NCBI GenBank assembly: GCA_905116865.2
Contig: CAJHNH020000558.1
Location: 1,115,114 to 1,179,113, forward strand
Reading direction: 5' to 3'
Origin: Candidula unifasciata
Taxonomy: Eukaryota; Mollusca; Gastropoda; Stylommatophora; Geomitridae
DNA length: 64,000 nucleotides
Position numbers and translations under genes: made by a program. Shown here piece by piece: positions 20,985 through 32,603 of this stretch; within the stretch, counting starts at the first letter, position 1, and every line of letters starts with the position of its first letter. Under the pieces are notes generated by a model, which saw only the letters and a list, made by a program, of their open reading frames with translations, did not search any database and had not been told where the DNA came from.

Positions 20985-21165
20985 GCTGTTGTGGCTTTTG
21001 TAGGCAAATTTTGTGTTCATTAGTTTTCCATTGCTTTCTGAACAGTCACCTCTCGATATCACTGTCGAAATCAGTGTAAAATACACCATCCACAGCTGGG
21101 ATCAAACCCAGCACTCCAGCATTGCAAAGTGCGTCCGCAACGCCTAAGCCACAAATGCTGACATG
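20985..21165 (-). repeat. SINE S2 copy
   Basis: CAGCTGGGATCAAACCCAGC is the reverse complement of the B-box region, and CGTCCGCAACGCCTAAGCCAC that of the A-box head. Confidence 0.75.
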
Positions 21166-21169
21166 TGGT

Positions 21170-22105
21170 ACCTCAAAATTCAGAAATAATCTTTTCTGAG
21201 ACAGTGTTCAAATTCCAAATCATTCAGTTCCAAGGAAATTTTTCTCATTAAAATATATTGGAAACTAGATTAATCTGTTCCAGGGTCTACCAGACTAAAA
21301 TTTTATAATGTATTTTCCATTATAGAGTACACTGTAAATATAGTAACTCATGATGATCATATTTGAATACAAACAAACATGAATAAATTAAAAAAAAAGG
21401 TATGAAAACATTGTATTTGCTGTATTTTTATCAAATGTTTGGAAGGTGATTTAACTTCTGTGAAAACATCAGAAATCCTTTCTGGTGTTTCATATCGTTG
21501 TTGTTCACCCCTTGTAGAGGTTCTAGGGTTCACTAGTTTTTGTTGACAGCCAGTGTTCCAGAGTAGTCTGGTGTGGCGACCATTTTATATTTTTATTGAT
21601 TGTTTGATATGTTGTTGTTGAAAAAGTTAACAACATCTGTTAACTAGGGCTTTATCAGAGTGCCACCTCTCAACGGTTTCCTGTATTTTCGACCACATGG
21701 TCACAAGATCCTGAATTTCAGCAGTGCTAATCCTTCCAGTTAATCCACCCCCCCCCCCCCCCCATTCCCACAATCCCCGCTTTTTTTCTCCCTGAAAGAA
21801 ATTTCTTCTGCAGTTTTTTCCTTCTGCTGCGGGTGAAGATAATGAAGCTCTTGCATTGTCAGCTCAGTCGTGTGAGATCACCACATACCAGGTGTTAGGT
21901 TTCCAAGGTGGCGTTTGAGTTATGAGGCTAAATTTACTTGCAATTTTCATTTGGATTCCAAACTAAGTTTTGCGGCATTAAAATTCCAAGGTACCACTTT
22001 ACAACATGCCAGCTGCACTTGTAAGGGCAAACAAAGAAGATATATAATATGGAAAATGAATCTAACAATGGGCTTAGTCTTTTCCATGCTGACTGCTTTG
22101 TCTGT
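21170..22105. other. intron sequence with poly(C)
   Basis: Between exons B and C. A C run lies at 21747-21762. No repeat recognised. Confidence 0.45.
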
Positions 22106-22112
22106 TTTGCAG

Positions 22113-22314
22113 AGTGCTAGGCCCTACCTTAAGTCCTTAGAGAACAAGCTGAACCAGATAGAAGGAGCAAAGGTTAAAGATGTGATTAAGCCAGACAAGG
22201 AACCACAGAGTTACTGGTCCCAATACAACAGAATACACAATAAACTGGGTCTGCTGAGGGGTCCAGGAGTAGAAAGAGAGTACCCAGTCAGGCTCCAGTA
22301 TGACCCTATTACAG
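22113..22314 (+). CDS. internal exon C of the unidentified gene
   Basis: The acceptor is TCTGTTTTGCAG, the donor ACAG|GTGAAG. Entered in phase 0 it encodes 67 codons plus one base: SARPYLKSLENKLNQIEG, then KPDKEPQSYWSQYNRIHNK, LGLLRGPGVEREYPVR and LQYDPIT(G). It leaves in phase 1, so at least one further exon is needed. The acceptor, polypyrimidine tract and phase all fit exons A and B. Hydrophilic, with charged and aromatic residues and no membrane segment. The three exons together give 211 codons. A phase-1 24-nt candidate continuation lies at 30797, with weak support. Confidence 0.65.
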
Positions 22315-22804
22315 GTGAAGTTACATGTTGTTGTCATCATTGCTAATTTTAACTCTTTCAAGTCCACATTTTTTCTGGGGTTTGAACAGCATTAATTTTG
22401 AGCAGAATTTCTTGACTACAACACGACAAAGCTAAAACCTTCCTGAAGAAAACGTTCTGGCTGCATTGGTACATATAATGTATCAAATTAAAGATAAAAA
22501 AAATAAGTGCAGAATAAATCTAAACTATTTAAGTGTCAGTATTACAACAAAAATATTATTAAAATCACACAACATTCAAGGATGTTAACACATATGAAGA
22601 TTATTTACATAAACAATTGTTTGCTTACCTTAGATTTTTACTTGTTCAACAACCTATAGGTATGTCACTTAGATATCAATCATAATATCAGGACTATTGT
22701 CACCATCTGGCAGAGATTCATCAACGACAGAGGAGTTTGAACAGTTCTAGACATTTTTCCTTATAATTTAGTAAAGAAAAATCACATAAAAATGGTATCA
22801 CATA

Positions 22805-23005
22805 TAAATACATTTTTTTTTCCTTTGAAGTCTGAGTACATTTGCCTGAGAGGCAAGGAACCACAAGTGTGCATACAAAATAAGTCAGATCTGTGAAACG
22901 GATTTTCATGCAGCACTCAGGTTCTGGAACAAGACTCAAGTCCGGAGGTGGACGAACACCCAGAGCTTTCTGCTGGAGTTTACAGCCAGTGAATGCCAAT
23001 AAGAT
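22805..23005 (+). repeat. SINE-like S3 copy
   Basis: CTGAGAGGCAAGGAACCACA, ACTCAGGTTCTGGAACAAGA and a GATGAAGAAGAAG end match the S3 copies at 23635 and 27095. Confidence 0.8.
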
Positions 23006-23009
23006 GAAG

Positions 23010-23625
23010 AAGAAGCAGATAAATACATTGTCAGAGAAAGACCAGAGCCAGGATACATATATACTCTATCAGGGGTATTCTATACAATCACTGCTCTGAG
23101 AGCAGTCCACAAGGCACATAAAGCCTTATGTAAAACACATAAACCTTGTGTTTGTATTTAAAATGACCAGAATAAACAGTGAAGGAATAATCATTGTCTA
23201 TCACAAAATGTATAACTGGACAGATAGAAGAAAGGAAGGGCAAGCTGGTGGATGGTAACTTTTGTAGGTGAACAAATAGTTATAAAGGCTGACAAACCGA
23301 CAGTTGGGTAGAGACAGATCTGTATTGCCCAGAAAACAAACAAGGCAATAGTTTAGTATTTTCATGAAAGTTACTTTCAGTGTGTGAATAACTTAAAAGC
23401 ATGAAAAAGGAAATATACCATATTTTTCACGTATCAGACGAAATGTTTTATAAATATTTAAGTTTAAAATTAGGGGTTGTCGTACACAGGCGATGTGTTT
23501 ACAATATTTATTTCCTAATTTTGGGCCTAAAAATTTGGCTAATCTTATCCATAGGGGCTTATTATACATGAAAAATGATGGTGTATTTTATTGATTGACT
23601 AACCTTCTGTTCCAAGTGAGGAAAA
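23010..23625. other. unassigned interval
   Basis: No exon or recurring repeat recognised. Confidence 0.45.
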
Positions 23626-23629
23626 AATA

Positions 23630-23850
23630 ATAGATCCACTGCCTACACAAAAGCATGTCGTAACTAATTGGGAGCCTCCTTAGAAGTCGGAATGCATCTG
23701 CCTGAGAGGCAAGGAACCACAAGTCTGCATACAAATAAGTCAGATCTGTTAAACGGATGCACTTGCAACACTCAGGTTCTGAGACAGTCCAAAGGTGGAT
23801 GAACAACCAGAACTTTCCGCCAGAGTTTACAGCTGTTCGACGCATAGAAA
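23630..23850 (+). repeat. SINE-like S3 copy
   Basis: CATGTCGTAACTAATTGGGAG to AAAAAGAAGAAAAAGAC. The last bases again form the A/G-rich tail. Confidence 0.8.
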
Positions 23851-23854
23851 AAGA

Positions 23855-24525
23855 AGAAAAAGACAAGTGACGAGAAATAAACTAATAAACTTTTAAAATA
23901 GATTCATCACATTTTTCAGGAGAAGAGAAAGGGCAGGCATGGAAACCAAACAATTTGAGAGTGTCAGGAAACAGAGTGCTTTATGGCATGAGAAGGCAAC
24001 TGAGTGCAATGCCATTTTTATTTTAGCAGAAACTATTGTTTGATTAATGTTTGTGACCCCTTCTCTTCCCCACCTCCCCCACCTCCCCCACAATGATACT
24101 GAACACTTATGGGTTACTATCCTTGTCCCATGATGTTGATCCATTGTTTAAACTTTGAACCTTTAAATCTTCAACAATGAAACAACTCTCATGTCAAATA
24201 TGTCAGAAAAGTCAATTTAACTATAGGTAACCAGCAGCTGTGAATGTAATAGTTGCTAGTATAATTACTTGTTGTTTGCCTATGTCCTAGCACATCACTC
24301 TCCGATGCAGCAGCCATCTCTTTTGATAGTATGACAGCACTGTCATTCTTGGTTCAGTCTCTTTTTAAGGTAAAAGTTAAAAAAAAACAGAAAAAAGACT
24401 TTTTGCTAGTTAACAATGCTGTCAACTCAGCCTCTTGAAAATCATGTAAAGAAAGTACCGCTTTTAAAATGTGTGGATGTTGAGTAAGAGAATTTGCCAT
24501 CCTGTCTCAGTATAAACACCAACCA
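23855..24525. other. unassigned interval
   Basis: A weak exon-like segment (24296-24369, between CCTAG and AAG|GTAAAA) is open in one frame, but its phase does not fit exon C. Otherwise nothing seen. Confidence 0.35.
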
Positions 24526-24529
24526 ACAC

Positions 24530-24665
24530 AAAAAGGGGTGCAGGATATTAGTGACTCCTTGAAAATGAAGTTCATGAGGTGGGAGAACTCGTGAGAGACT
24601 GAGTTTCTTATAGGCAGACCGTGATGAGAGCAACATTCTGCAAAGGACCTTCTACATGGAGATGA
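24530..24665 (+). mobile_element. LINE 3' end with GATGATGAT tail
   Basis: TAGTGACTCCTTGAAAATGA, GAGAGACTGAGTTTCTTATAGG and TTCTGCAAAGGACC parallel 41972-42085 (the end of a LINE ORF2). Confidence 0.7.
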
Positions 24666-24771
24666 TGATCTCAGTATAATGTAACCTAGTATAGATACAG
24701 ATCTAACAATTCCCACTTTTATGACTGGATCTGCCATTGAATTCTTTGTGTTCTGATTTTTATCCTCTGCT

Positions 24772-25322
24772 GAAGCATAGGTCATTAGCTAACCATCTAG
24801 GGCTAAGTCCTATCCTTTGTTGAAGCATAGGCCATTAGCTAACCATCTAGGGTCTAAGTCCTATCCTCTGCTAAAGCATAGGCCATTAGCTAACCATCTA
24901 GGGTCTAAGTCCTATCCTCTGCTAAAGCATAGGCCATCAGCTAACCATCTAGGGTCTAAGTCCTATCCTCTGCTGAAGCATAGGCCATCAGCTAACCATC
25001 TAGGGTCTAAGTCCTATCCTCTGCTAAAGCATAGGCCATCAGCTAACCATCTAGGTCTAAGTCCTATCCTCTGCTAAAGCATAGGCCATCAGCTAACCAT
25101 CTAGGGCTAAGTCCTATCCTCTGCTGAAGCATAGGCCATTAGCTAACCATCTAGGGCTAAGTCCTATCCTTTGTTGAAGCAGAGGCCATTAGCTAACCAT
25201 CTAGGGTCTAAGTCCTATCCTCTGCTAAAGCATAGGCCATCAGCTAACCATCTAGGGCTAAGTCCTATCCTCTGCTGAAGCATAGGCCATCAGCGAACCA
25301 TCTAGGGCTAAGTCCTATCCTT
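24772..25322. repeat. 50/51-bp minisatellite, about 11 units
   Basis: Units contain GCATAGGCCATTAGCTAACC and ATCTAGGG(T)CTAAGTCC. Because some units are 51 bp (17 codons), an open frame with a 17-residue period runs over about five of them; it is not a gene. Confidence 0.97.
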
Positions 25323-25689
25323 TGAAATCACATGCATCTTGCTCCATGTTCTGTCTTTTTAACATAATTATCTAATTCTCTTCTTAATGTTTTTCCTTTC
25401 TGTATTACTTTGACCCTTTAAGTTCCAGCACAAGGATTTTCTAGTTATACTGTCAACAGGTTTCTCATTTCATGCCTTTTTGAAGGCCAGCATCTTGTCC
25501 TCGCTTCTTGATTAACTCAATTTTGTTTTCTTTCTGAGAGTATCAAGAATTTAACATTAGTGATTCTGGCATAACATTTAATTTCTTCTATTTGGTGCAG
25601 AAATCATTTAATGCATATTTGTAGTCTGTTAGTAATATACAACATGGTGGCAGTTGGCTGAGGTTCTATGCTCCATTTATGCTTCAAGG

Positions 25690-25862
25690 GCAGATGTAAT
25701 TATGAGTTTATAACTGACATCAATCATAGCATTTGGGACATTTCCATAAGTGCTACATCCCCATCTTTAGCACCAAGTGCAGAGTTCCAATTCCGATAGC
25801 ACCTGTATAGCCTGATTGTATTTCCTTCTCACCCCTACTCTGAAGAAGAATGACATACAGAT
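25690..25862 (-). mobile_element. L-RNH LINE fragment
   Basis: CATAGCATTTGGGACATTTCC and CACCAAGTGCAGAGTTCCAATT correspond to 2208-2275 in the minus-strand L-RNH copy. Confidence 0.5.
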
Positions 25863-25864
25863 TT

Positions 25865-26998
25865 GAATGATTGTTAAGCCGCCATTTTAGTGTGTGTGTG
25901 TGTGTGCTTAATGAATATAATTACTTTTATAATTTAAACTTTTGCAAACTTAAATAAATGCTTTGGCCTTTATCATTTAAATTCTTCTTCTGATTGAATC
26001 TGTTCTCAAAGCTGCATGAATCTGTTTTGTTTTGCTTGTTTGTTTGTTTTTTAATAGAATAGACACACTTGGTCAGCTTTTTTTTTTTAAAGGATGGTCA
26101 AATGTGCATGAGCTGACATTCACCAAAAAGTGATTACTATTCCAAGTATTGCCTTTATGAGGATCCATCCTTTCGGGGAAATAATTATCAACATTTTCAA
26201 TTAACATCTTTGAATGCTGACTAACTATGTTAAACATAGGCAATAATAATTCACCATCGTTAAAGATCAGCAGTGTCATAAATCAGGTCTTTACTCTTGT
26301 CCCTACTCATACATATGGCTGAACCAATCAGGTATTTCATTTTATTGCCTTCCCCTTCCCTCATTCCAATAATGTGCCATTTGCCACAGGATTGTCGAGT
26401 CTTTCAGTTTTTGTAATCGAGCAAACAGAAAGATGCTGTGAAAAATTTGCCTTTCTGAAAAATGTCCCTTTAATCTTCTTAAGTCTTACAACATAGTCAC
26501 GCCAGTAGAGCGTTCGATGAGGTTCTTAGTCGCGCATATTCTGTTCTCGATCAGCTTCATGAGATAATGGTTTGTCTTATTAAGTGCATCATGAATGGCT
26601 AGTCTGCACGTTATCTTTGTCTTTATTTTTGTGATGGGCCTTGCGGGAGTTCAAAATAGTGAATGTGTAGAGTATCTGGTGTACCATGTGACTATTATGA
26701 TTGCTCTGGTACTGGTCAGGTGCGGCATCATCAGTGCCATGAAAGATGCATATAGTAAAGACGATTACAGCGATAAGTATGTCTCTAATACCCTGTCTAG
26801 GTTGGTGAATATAGGCGTGCAATCTGGGCTGCCAGATATTAGTTTTTCTTAGTGCACAAGATGTTTGATTTGATCCAACACATAATCAGTTGTTTTACGC
26901 ATGCGAGGGCTATTTGTGAGGTGACTAGAGCACTCATGGTTCTCTCAGGAGTGCAGTGATAAAAGATTGTCCAAAATGTTATCAACCAATACTTTAGA
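25865..26998. other. unassigned interval
   Basis: Includes a (GT)n run at 25890-25905. An ATG frame at 26595-26852 begins with a hydrophobic stretch (MASLHVIFVFIFVMGLAG) but has no splice or homology support. Confidence 0.4.
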
Positions 26999-26999
26999 C

Positions 27000-27062
27000 A
27001 CACATAAAACAAACTTTATTTTAAAAGGGTTACAAATATGGCATCTTAAATTCGGCCTTTCC
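27000..27062 (-). mobile_element. LINE 3' UTR shred
   Basis: AAACTTTATTTTAAAAGGGT and TTCGGCCTTTCC match 1946-2010. Confidence 0.5.
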
Positions 27063-27094
27063 GATCACTCTTCTTTCAGAACATAATTGCATGT

Positions 27095-27378
27095 CCCCCG
27101 TGTGGATTCCAGAGCCCTATTATAGGAAAAACAAGAATAGACCCACTGCCTACCCAAAAGCACGTCGTAAGAGTCGACTGATTGGGAGCTTCCTTCGAAG
27201 TTGGAGTACATCTGCCTGAGAGGCAAGGAACCAGCAGTCTGCATACAAGTGAGTCAGATCTGTAAAATGGATACACACGTAACACTCAGGTTCTGGAACA
27301 GGACTGCAGTCCAGCAGTGGATAAACAACCAGAACTTTCCGCTGGTGAACGCGACGAAGAAGAAAGAAAGAAGAAGAT
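27095..27378 (+). repeat. SINE-like S3, most complete copy
   Basis: Runs from GTGTGGATTCCAGAGCCC through CTGAGAGGCAAGGAACCAG and CAGAACTTTCCGCTGGTGAA to GAAGAAGAAAGAAAGAAG. The GAA-type 3' tail is intrinsic to the family. Confidence 0.8.
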
Positions 27379-27481
27379 AATTGCATGTTATCAATAAACC
27401 CAACTTAGAAGAACTACGACAAGTCAAAGTGATGAGACGCATTAACCTCATTAGTAATAACTCATATTTCTTTTTATGTAC

Positions 27482-27830
27482 TGGGGCTGAGTGGTCTCAG
27501 GATATGGTGTTGGAGGTCCCGTGGAATTCTAGTAATTTCCCCTGGTCTCTGTAAGGGTAGTAAGATCGGACGCCAGTGTGTATTCTTGCGTACGTAAAAT
27601 TTCCCTTGGCACACGTAAACAATTCCTTGGCAGTTGGAAATCTGAAAAAGTAGCCTCACGGTGCTACCTTGGAAAAAATTTGTAGTTAAAAATCTACCCA
27701 AAGGATTTCAGTATCCTCGCTAGTGCAGAGGCGTTCGTGCACTGCGCTGAGAATCTTCAGACTTGAGTTAGAAGTAGAACGGAGCACTTGTGGGTTACAT
27801 CCGTGTGCCTGAACCCACGATCTTCGGAAC
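27482..27830 (+). repeat. SINE family S4
   Basis: Head GGGCTGAGTGGTCTCAGG, then GTAAGATCGGACGCCAGTG, AAAAATCTACCCAAAGGATT and a Cys-free noncoding body. Same order as 14685. Confidence 0.75.
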
Positions 27831-27879
27831 CGCAGACGAGCGTCTAGTCGCTCCACTACGGTGGAAGTATCCACTATGG

Positions 27880-28464
27880 CAGTGATTTCTAAACTGTGCG
27901 CCCCGGGGAGCCGCGACCTCTTCACAGGGGCGCCGCAAAATATTCGAAGATACACCCCAAAAAAAAAAAAAAATCTTTAACATACGAATAGTCATACTTT
28001 TACTTAGGTTAGGGCGCCGTGAAAAAAAAAAATTATAATACAAAAAAGGCGCCGTGACTAAGAAAAGTTTGGGAAATACTTCTTCTTCTTCACTTCCTCT
28101 TTTACCGCTGTGGGTGTCGAGAGAGATATAAGGTTCTGTTTCTAGCTCTTCTGGCTGCCTCGACCATAGGCACATCGTGCTTTTGTAGAGTTTCTCTGAT
28201 GGTATCCTTCCATCTTGTTCTTGGTCTACCCCGTGCTCTACGTCCTTCTTCTCTTTCCATGTATGCTTTGTATGGTATGGTGTCACAAGGCATTCTCTCT
28301 AAGTGGGCAAACCATTTCACTTGCTGTCTTTGTATGTAATCCAGAATTGGTTCTGTGCCGACTTGTTCTCTTATGATCTCATTCCTGAACTTATCTCTTA
28401 TGGTCACTCCTACAGCCCTTCTCAGACATCTCATTTCCGTGGTTACTAATTTTGGGAAACACTG
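27880..28464. mobile_element. hAT-like MITE with 8-bp TSD, split by a LINE
   Basis: Perfect 8-bp duplications CACTATGG flank it (27872-27879 and 28465-28472). Termini are CAGTGATTTCTAAACTGTG and the inverse of CTAATTTTGGGAAACACTG. The interior has A-runs and GGCGCCGTGA repeats and no transposase. A LINE fragment (28080-28438) sits just inside the right end; a second copy of the right-end-like sequence on its left (28057-28079) looks like that LINE's own target duplication. Confidence 0.85.
28080..28438 (-). mobile_element. LINE ORF2 C-terminus (L-GAA) inserted in hAT-like MITE
   Basis: The minus strand gives an open frame: TEMRCLRRAVGVTIRDKFRN, IREQVGTEPILDYIQRQQ, HLERMPCDTIPYKAY, GRRARGRPRTRWKDTI. 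It ends with a short GAAGAAGAAGAA tail at 28080-28092. One of the cleanest LINE ends in the window, so relatively young. Confidence 0.85.
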
Positions 28465-28509
28465 CACTATGGAAATAAATAGGTAATACAACATTGAAAC
28501 AGATAACAA

Positions 28510-28960
28510 CTTAATCAGAATGTTCTCTCCCTCTCTCCTACTTCTTCCCCCCCCCCCACACTGCTGCCTTATTTGTATTCAGTGTCCCCAACTGCACCTG
28601 AGGCCCCTACCGCACCCATAGGCTGTTCCATCCACCCTCCCCCGCCTGGAATTAACCGAGGCAGCTACCGCCCCCTTTACCGCCCAGCGCCGTCAGGGGA
28701 CGGTTGCGCCCACTTGTGGAAACACAGCTGTACAATGTTGGAACAATCTCATGTTTAAAACTACATTTAGATCAAAAGATCAGATAGTTTGGGCATCTTG
28801 TTCGAAAGCAGCAAAACCAGTTACAATCGCTACATCTAGGAAGATTAGACACCAGAGCAAGAAAAAGACAGACTGGTGTAATTAAAGTCATCGTTCATTC
28901 CCACGGAATGGCAACAGTCATTACCACCACCCACCACACAACAAGCGTTTATTAATAATC
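28510..28960. other. unassigned interval, locally C-rich
   Basis: A C run at 28548-28557 and a CCCC-rich stretch to 28700; no gene or family seen. Confidence 0.4.
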
Positions 28961-28964
28961 GTCA

Positions 28965-29165
28965 TCCCCTTGTGGAATGCATTTTTCCTTTATTTTGAAG
29001 CCCCACCCTCTTGCCACGGGCCGCAATATAGCCCGGTCATAAATATGGTTTAATGGCTGAACGCGGTTTCCGGGACCTCTCCACAGGTGATCCTTATCCG
29101 CATGGTGGCACTTTATGTCATCGGGTGTTTATCGCTTTTGTGATGTCCTAGTGGGGTAAAATCTA
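28965..29165 (+). repeat. R5 copy 3
   Basis: CCCCTTGTGGAATGCATTTT to CCTAGTGGGGTAAAATCTAA. Confidence 0.8.
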
Positions 29166-29169
29166 ATAC

Positions 29170-29655
29170 TACTATACATAAAGCGTTGAGGCACCAACCT
29201 ACTCTTTTCCAGGTCTCTTCACAATAAAAATAAAAGAATGCCCCACTCTGTCCGGACTTCGGGTTACTTGGTAACCGTCGGGAGCCCCAATAGAAACTTG
29301 CGGTTGAACGGCAATTCCGTTAGGATTTGTGCCTTGGGATTCTCTTTCGAATAGTGGCTCTTTGGGTCACCAGGAGTTAGATTGCTCAGTATGCATTCGT
29401 AGTAGGGTTTAATTTCACTCACTCACAGCAACAACAACAAAACGACAGAATATGATGAGGAGGATGAGGAGAAAGAGGATGACATAATAACGTTGCATGG
29501 GACCAAAAAACATGCGAAATTTGTGCTGGTGTTATCTTCATCCAGGGAAACATTTATCAGATAGAATTAGTTTCCAGAAGTTTCGTTCAACTATTGGAAT
29601 TTAGTCTAACCGACGCAAGCGGCTTTTTATCGTTTTAGGTAGATGCACACATATT
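29170..29655. other. unassigned interval
   Basis: Noncoding; no recurring element confirmed. Confidence 0.4.
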
Positions 29656-29659
29656 AACA

Positions 29660-29950
29660 TGGAACCGCCGTGGTGTAGTGGTTAGACGCACACCTGGGGC
29701 CTAAAAGTCGCGGGTTCATATCCGCATCGAGTCTTCCAAGAATTGACCTTGGCTTTCAAGTCGACCCAGTCTAAAATGAGTAGTATGTAAAGTTATGGGG
29801 GAAAGAGAGAGAGGGGGGGGGGGTGGGGGGGGGGGGGTCGGCCAGCGTGATGTTGGCCTCATCACACAACAAGTGCAGATTGGTCAATAAAATATAGGTC
29901 TAGCCCTATATACCTAATATGCCTAAAAGCGTGGGAAAGGGTTCTTTACT
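29660..29950 (+). repeat. SINE family S1, full-length
   Basis: Head CGTGGTGTAGTGGTTAGACG (A box) and GCGGGTTCATATCCGCAT (B box) give a clear tRNA-like promoter. The body holds an expanded G run (29811-29837) and the 3' end ACCTAATATGCCTAAAAGCG. Confidence 0.85.
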
Positions 29951-29954
29951 TTAC

Positions 29955-31490
29955 TATACACCCAAACGCCCACCGACGGGGAAAAAAGCTGCTTAATTTT
30001 ATGTTAACAAATACTAACAAGCTTATCCTGTGAACATCAGTCAACTCATAGTTTAATGAGCCGGTACTTAGACACTTACACATTTGTGCTGCTGTGAAGC
30101 CCATAACTTAAAGGTAACGCAGTGTGGATTCTATTGTATCCGGTGTGTACTACCAACCAGTATCCACGCAATCTTGAGTTCAGGCACATCGAGGTCCCCG
30201 CACCTTATTTCTGGGGTGGGGGGGGGGGGGGTGGGAGGGTCGGGATGGTGCAGTTTTTGTTAATGCATAACCACCCGTTAACCAGTGAAAAATGATACGA
30301 CTAGACAGACTGTGAGAACAACTCCATGCACTAGATTCACCGTGAAACAGCAGATTAAGTGGTTTGGTAATGTCATTAGAAAGCACCACAACAAATACCC
30401 TCGCAAGCACTAAATCTCAGAAGATCAGCTGCAGAAGCAAGAGGACGAACATGAAAAAACGGATCGACAACATGATAGACACTACGTCTTCATGGCATGA
30501 TAATAACTAATGCTAGCCAGCGTGTACTGAGTTGCAAATCATTTCTTCTTCTAACGGCAGTCGTGATTTATGATGATGATGATACATATATTATTTCATA
30601 TATATTAGTGAGATACATATATTATTTCATATATAATAATATGATACATATATCATTTCCTATATATTAGTATATACTTTGTTACTTCTTACATTATTAT
30701 TATTATGCATTAAACAAAACGTGGACCCCCTGGACAATTTGTAAAGGGACTGGGACGACTCCTCACCTTCTCTACCCCTGTTTTTTTTTTTTCTAGGCAC
30801 CCCTGATGCCAAGCTACCAGGTATTTCACACACAACAAATCAGATGTATACGGTGTCAATGCACCCTTTTTAACGCTTCTTCCGCCAGATGTGATGCTAT
30901 CAGGTACCTAATTTTACGATTCAGTGCATCAGAGAATTTCAATGACCTGACTGTATAAAATATACACACTTGAAGAAAAAAGCTTTTTGAGCCGATAGTC
31001 ATACATCAAAACATTGAATCAAATTTACAGTTGCTGCCTTTAAAATACAGTTCGGCTAAGTCTTATATCTACTTTTAATAACTGACCCAGAATATCACTA
31101 TGGGGAATTTTCGAATGCTATGGTATACCTATGAAAATAATAAATATTATTAAAGCAATGCAGGCAGGCTCAGAGTGTGCAGTGTGAACAGGCGATTGTT
31201 TAGATAATTGGTTTGCAGTTGAAAATAGAGTTTAAAAAAATGATGCATTTTATATCTGCCCTGCTGTTTGACAAACCTATTGAGTGGGAGATGAAAAATA
31301 TTATTTTTGAAACATCAGTATTGACTGAGTAGAAGATCTCAGTTTTGATGATAACATTATTCTGCTGAGTAAAAACCACAATAATATTCAAAGAAAAACA
31401 TGATTAGACAAATAGAGCATTGAAGTTGAACTACGAATAAGTTAAAATGTGTTGAAGACACCAATAATAGATCAAGTAGGTGTTACACTA
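29955..31490. other. unassigned interval
   Basis: Contains G runs at 30216-30231, (TATATT) repeats at 30588-30672 and a short candidate exon (30797-30820, listed separately). Broken LINE-like frames appear near 30440-30530. No gene identified. Confidence 0.4.
30797..30820 (+). CDS. weak candidate 24-nt exon
   Basis: Between a T14CTAG acceptor and CAG|GTATTT. Entered in phase 1 it reads (G)TPDAKLP(G) and keeps phase 1. It is the next phase-compatible segment found after exon C, but long T runs are common here, so chance is quite possible. Confidence 0.15.
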
Positions 31491-31494
31491 GAGA

Positions 31495-31850
31495 AAAAAG
31501 TAATTAAAACTAGACACAAAAGGAATTAAAGTAACAGATCAATTTTCTTATTTAGGTAGTAATTTTAGTAATCAAGGAAACACAAAGAGAGAAACTGAAA
31601 TAATGAGGCACATTGTCAAGGTATCCGCAACTTTTCAACGCCTGAACGAAATATTGAATTCTAAATTGTATGATTCTTAAACTAAGTTACGTATTTTAAA
31701 TTCTAAGCATATCTCAATTTTAATAAAGATGAATGAAAGCTAGAGAATCACGAACGACATGGAATTAATGTTAAATGCATGTTGAAACAAATGTCTGAGG
31801 AGCATGTTGAGTATAAAGTGGGATGAATTAGAGAGAAAAAAAGAGAGAGA
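31495..31850 (+). mobile_element. LINE ORF2 fragment, 5' of an R5 insertion
   Basis: VTDQFSYLGSNFSNQGNTK then EIMRHIVKVSATFQRLNEI resembles the (Y)LG motif region of LINE reverse transcriptases. It continues after R5 at 32070. Stops are frequent. Confidence 0.65.
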
Positions 31851-31861
31851 GAATTGGTAGG

Positions 31862-32062
31862 TAGGTAATTGTACCCCACCAGGATATCACACAAGCGATA
31901 AACACCCAATGACACAAAGTGCCACCATGCGAATGAGGATCACACGTGGAGAGGTTCCAGAAACCACTTTCAGCCGTTATGACCATATCTATGGCCCGGC
32001 TATATTCAGGGTCCTCTGCAGAATCTAGGGTGGGGCTTCAAACAACAAATTGCATTCCACGT
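31862..32062 (-). repeat. R5 copy 4, inserted in a LINE
   Basis: The reverse complement of R5: ACCCCACCAGGATATCACAC to TTGCATTCCACGTGGGGAC. LINE sequence on both sides shows that R5 is itself mobile. Confidence 0.8.
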
Positions 32063-32069
32063 GGGGACA

Positions 32070-32392
32070 GTAATAATAAAGAGAAATACCTGGGCAATCA
32101 CTTGTAGCAACAGTTATCAAGGCAGCGCTATACTGGACACATCCTGAGAAGAAACGAGCCGGGAATCCCTTTACGGGCACAAAATAAGGATTAACACACG
32201 TTCAGGAAGCAAGGATGCCCAAAAGGAAACCCTAAGACGAACGTTGACGAGAGGGACGAAAAGAGCTGGACTGAATTCCATCCATGATACTGGAATGATA
32301 TCACAGGATGGAACTAAATTGAGGTATATATTACGAGCCATTTGTAGCATATGACACAACAGGACAATGACGACGATGGTGAATGATATCTC
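32070..32392 (+). mobile_element. LINE ORF2 C-terminus
   Basis: RYTGHILRRNEPGIPLRA, then TNVDERDEKSWTEFHP, and at the end VTQQDNDDD-like text, running directly into the GAA array. Confidence 0.65.
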
Positions 32393-32571
32393 GTGAAGAA
32401 GAAGAAGAAGAAGAAGAAGAAGAAGAAGAAGAAGAAGAAGAAGAAGAAGAAGAAGAAGAAGAAGAAGAAGAAGAAGAAGAAGAAGAAGAAGAAGAAGAAG
32501 AAAAAGAAGAAGAAAAAGAAGAAGAAGAAGAAGAAGAAGAAGAAGAAGAAGAAGAAGAAGAAGAAGAAGAA

Positions 32572-32603
<32 letters not shown>

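Noticed and set aside
24296..24369. Exon between CCTAG and GTAAAA
   Set aside because: Open only in a phase that exon C cannot supply, and weak splice signals.
24817..25077. 17-residue repeat protein (KHRPSANHLGSKSYPLL)
   Set aside because: A minisatellite whose 51-bp units happen to be in frame; frame is lost in 50-bp units.
26595..26852. 85-codon frame with a signal-peptide-like start
   Set aside because: Hydrophobic start alone; no splice signals, no recognisable domain, and AT-rich surroundings produce such frames by chance.
29660..29735. Functional tRNA gene (also 37459, 43785, 49949)
   Set aside because: The tRNA-like heads recur with the same non-tRNA body, do not fold into a complete cloverleaf by eye, and are SINE promoters.
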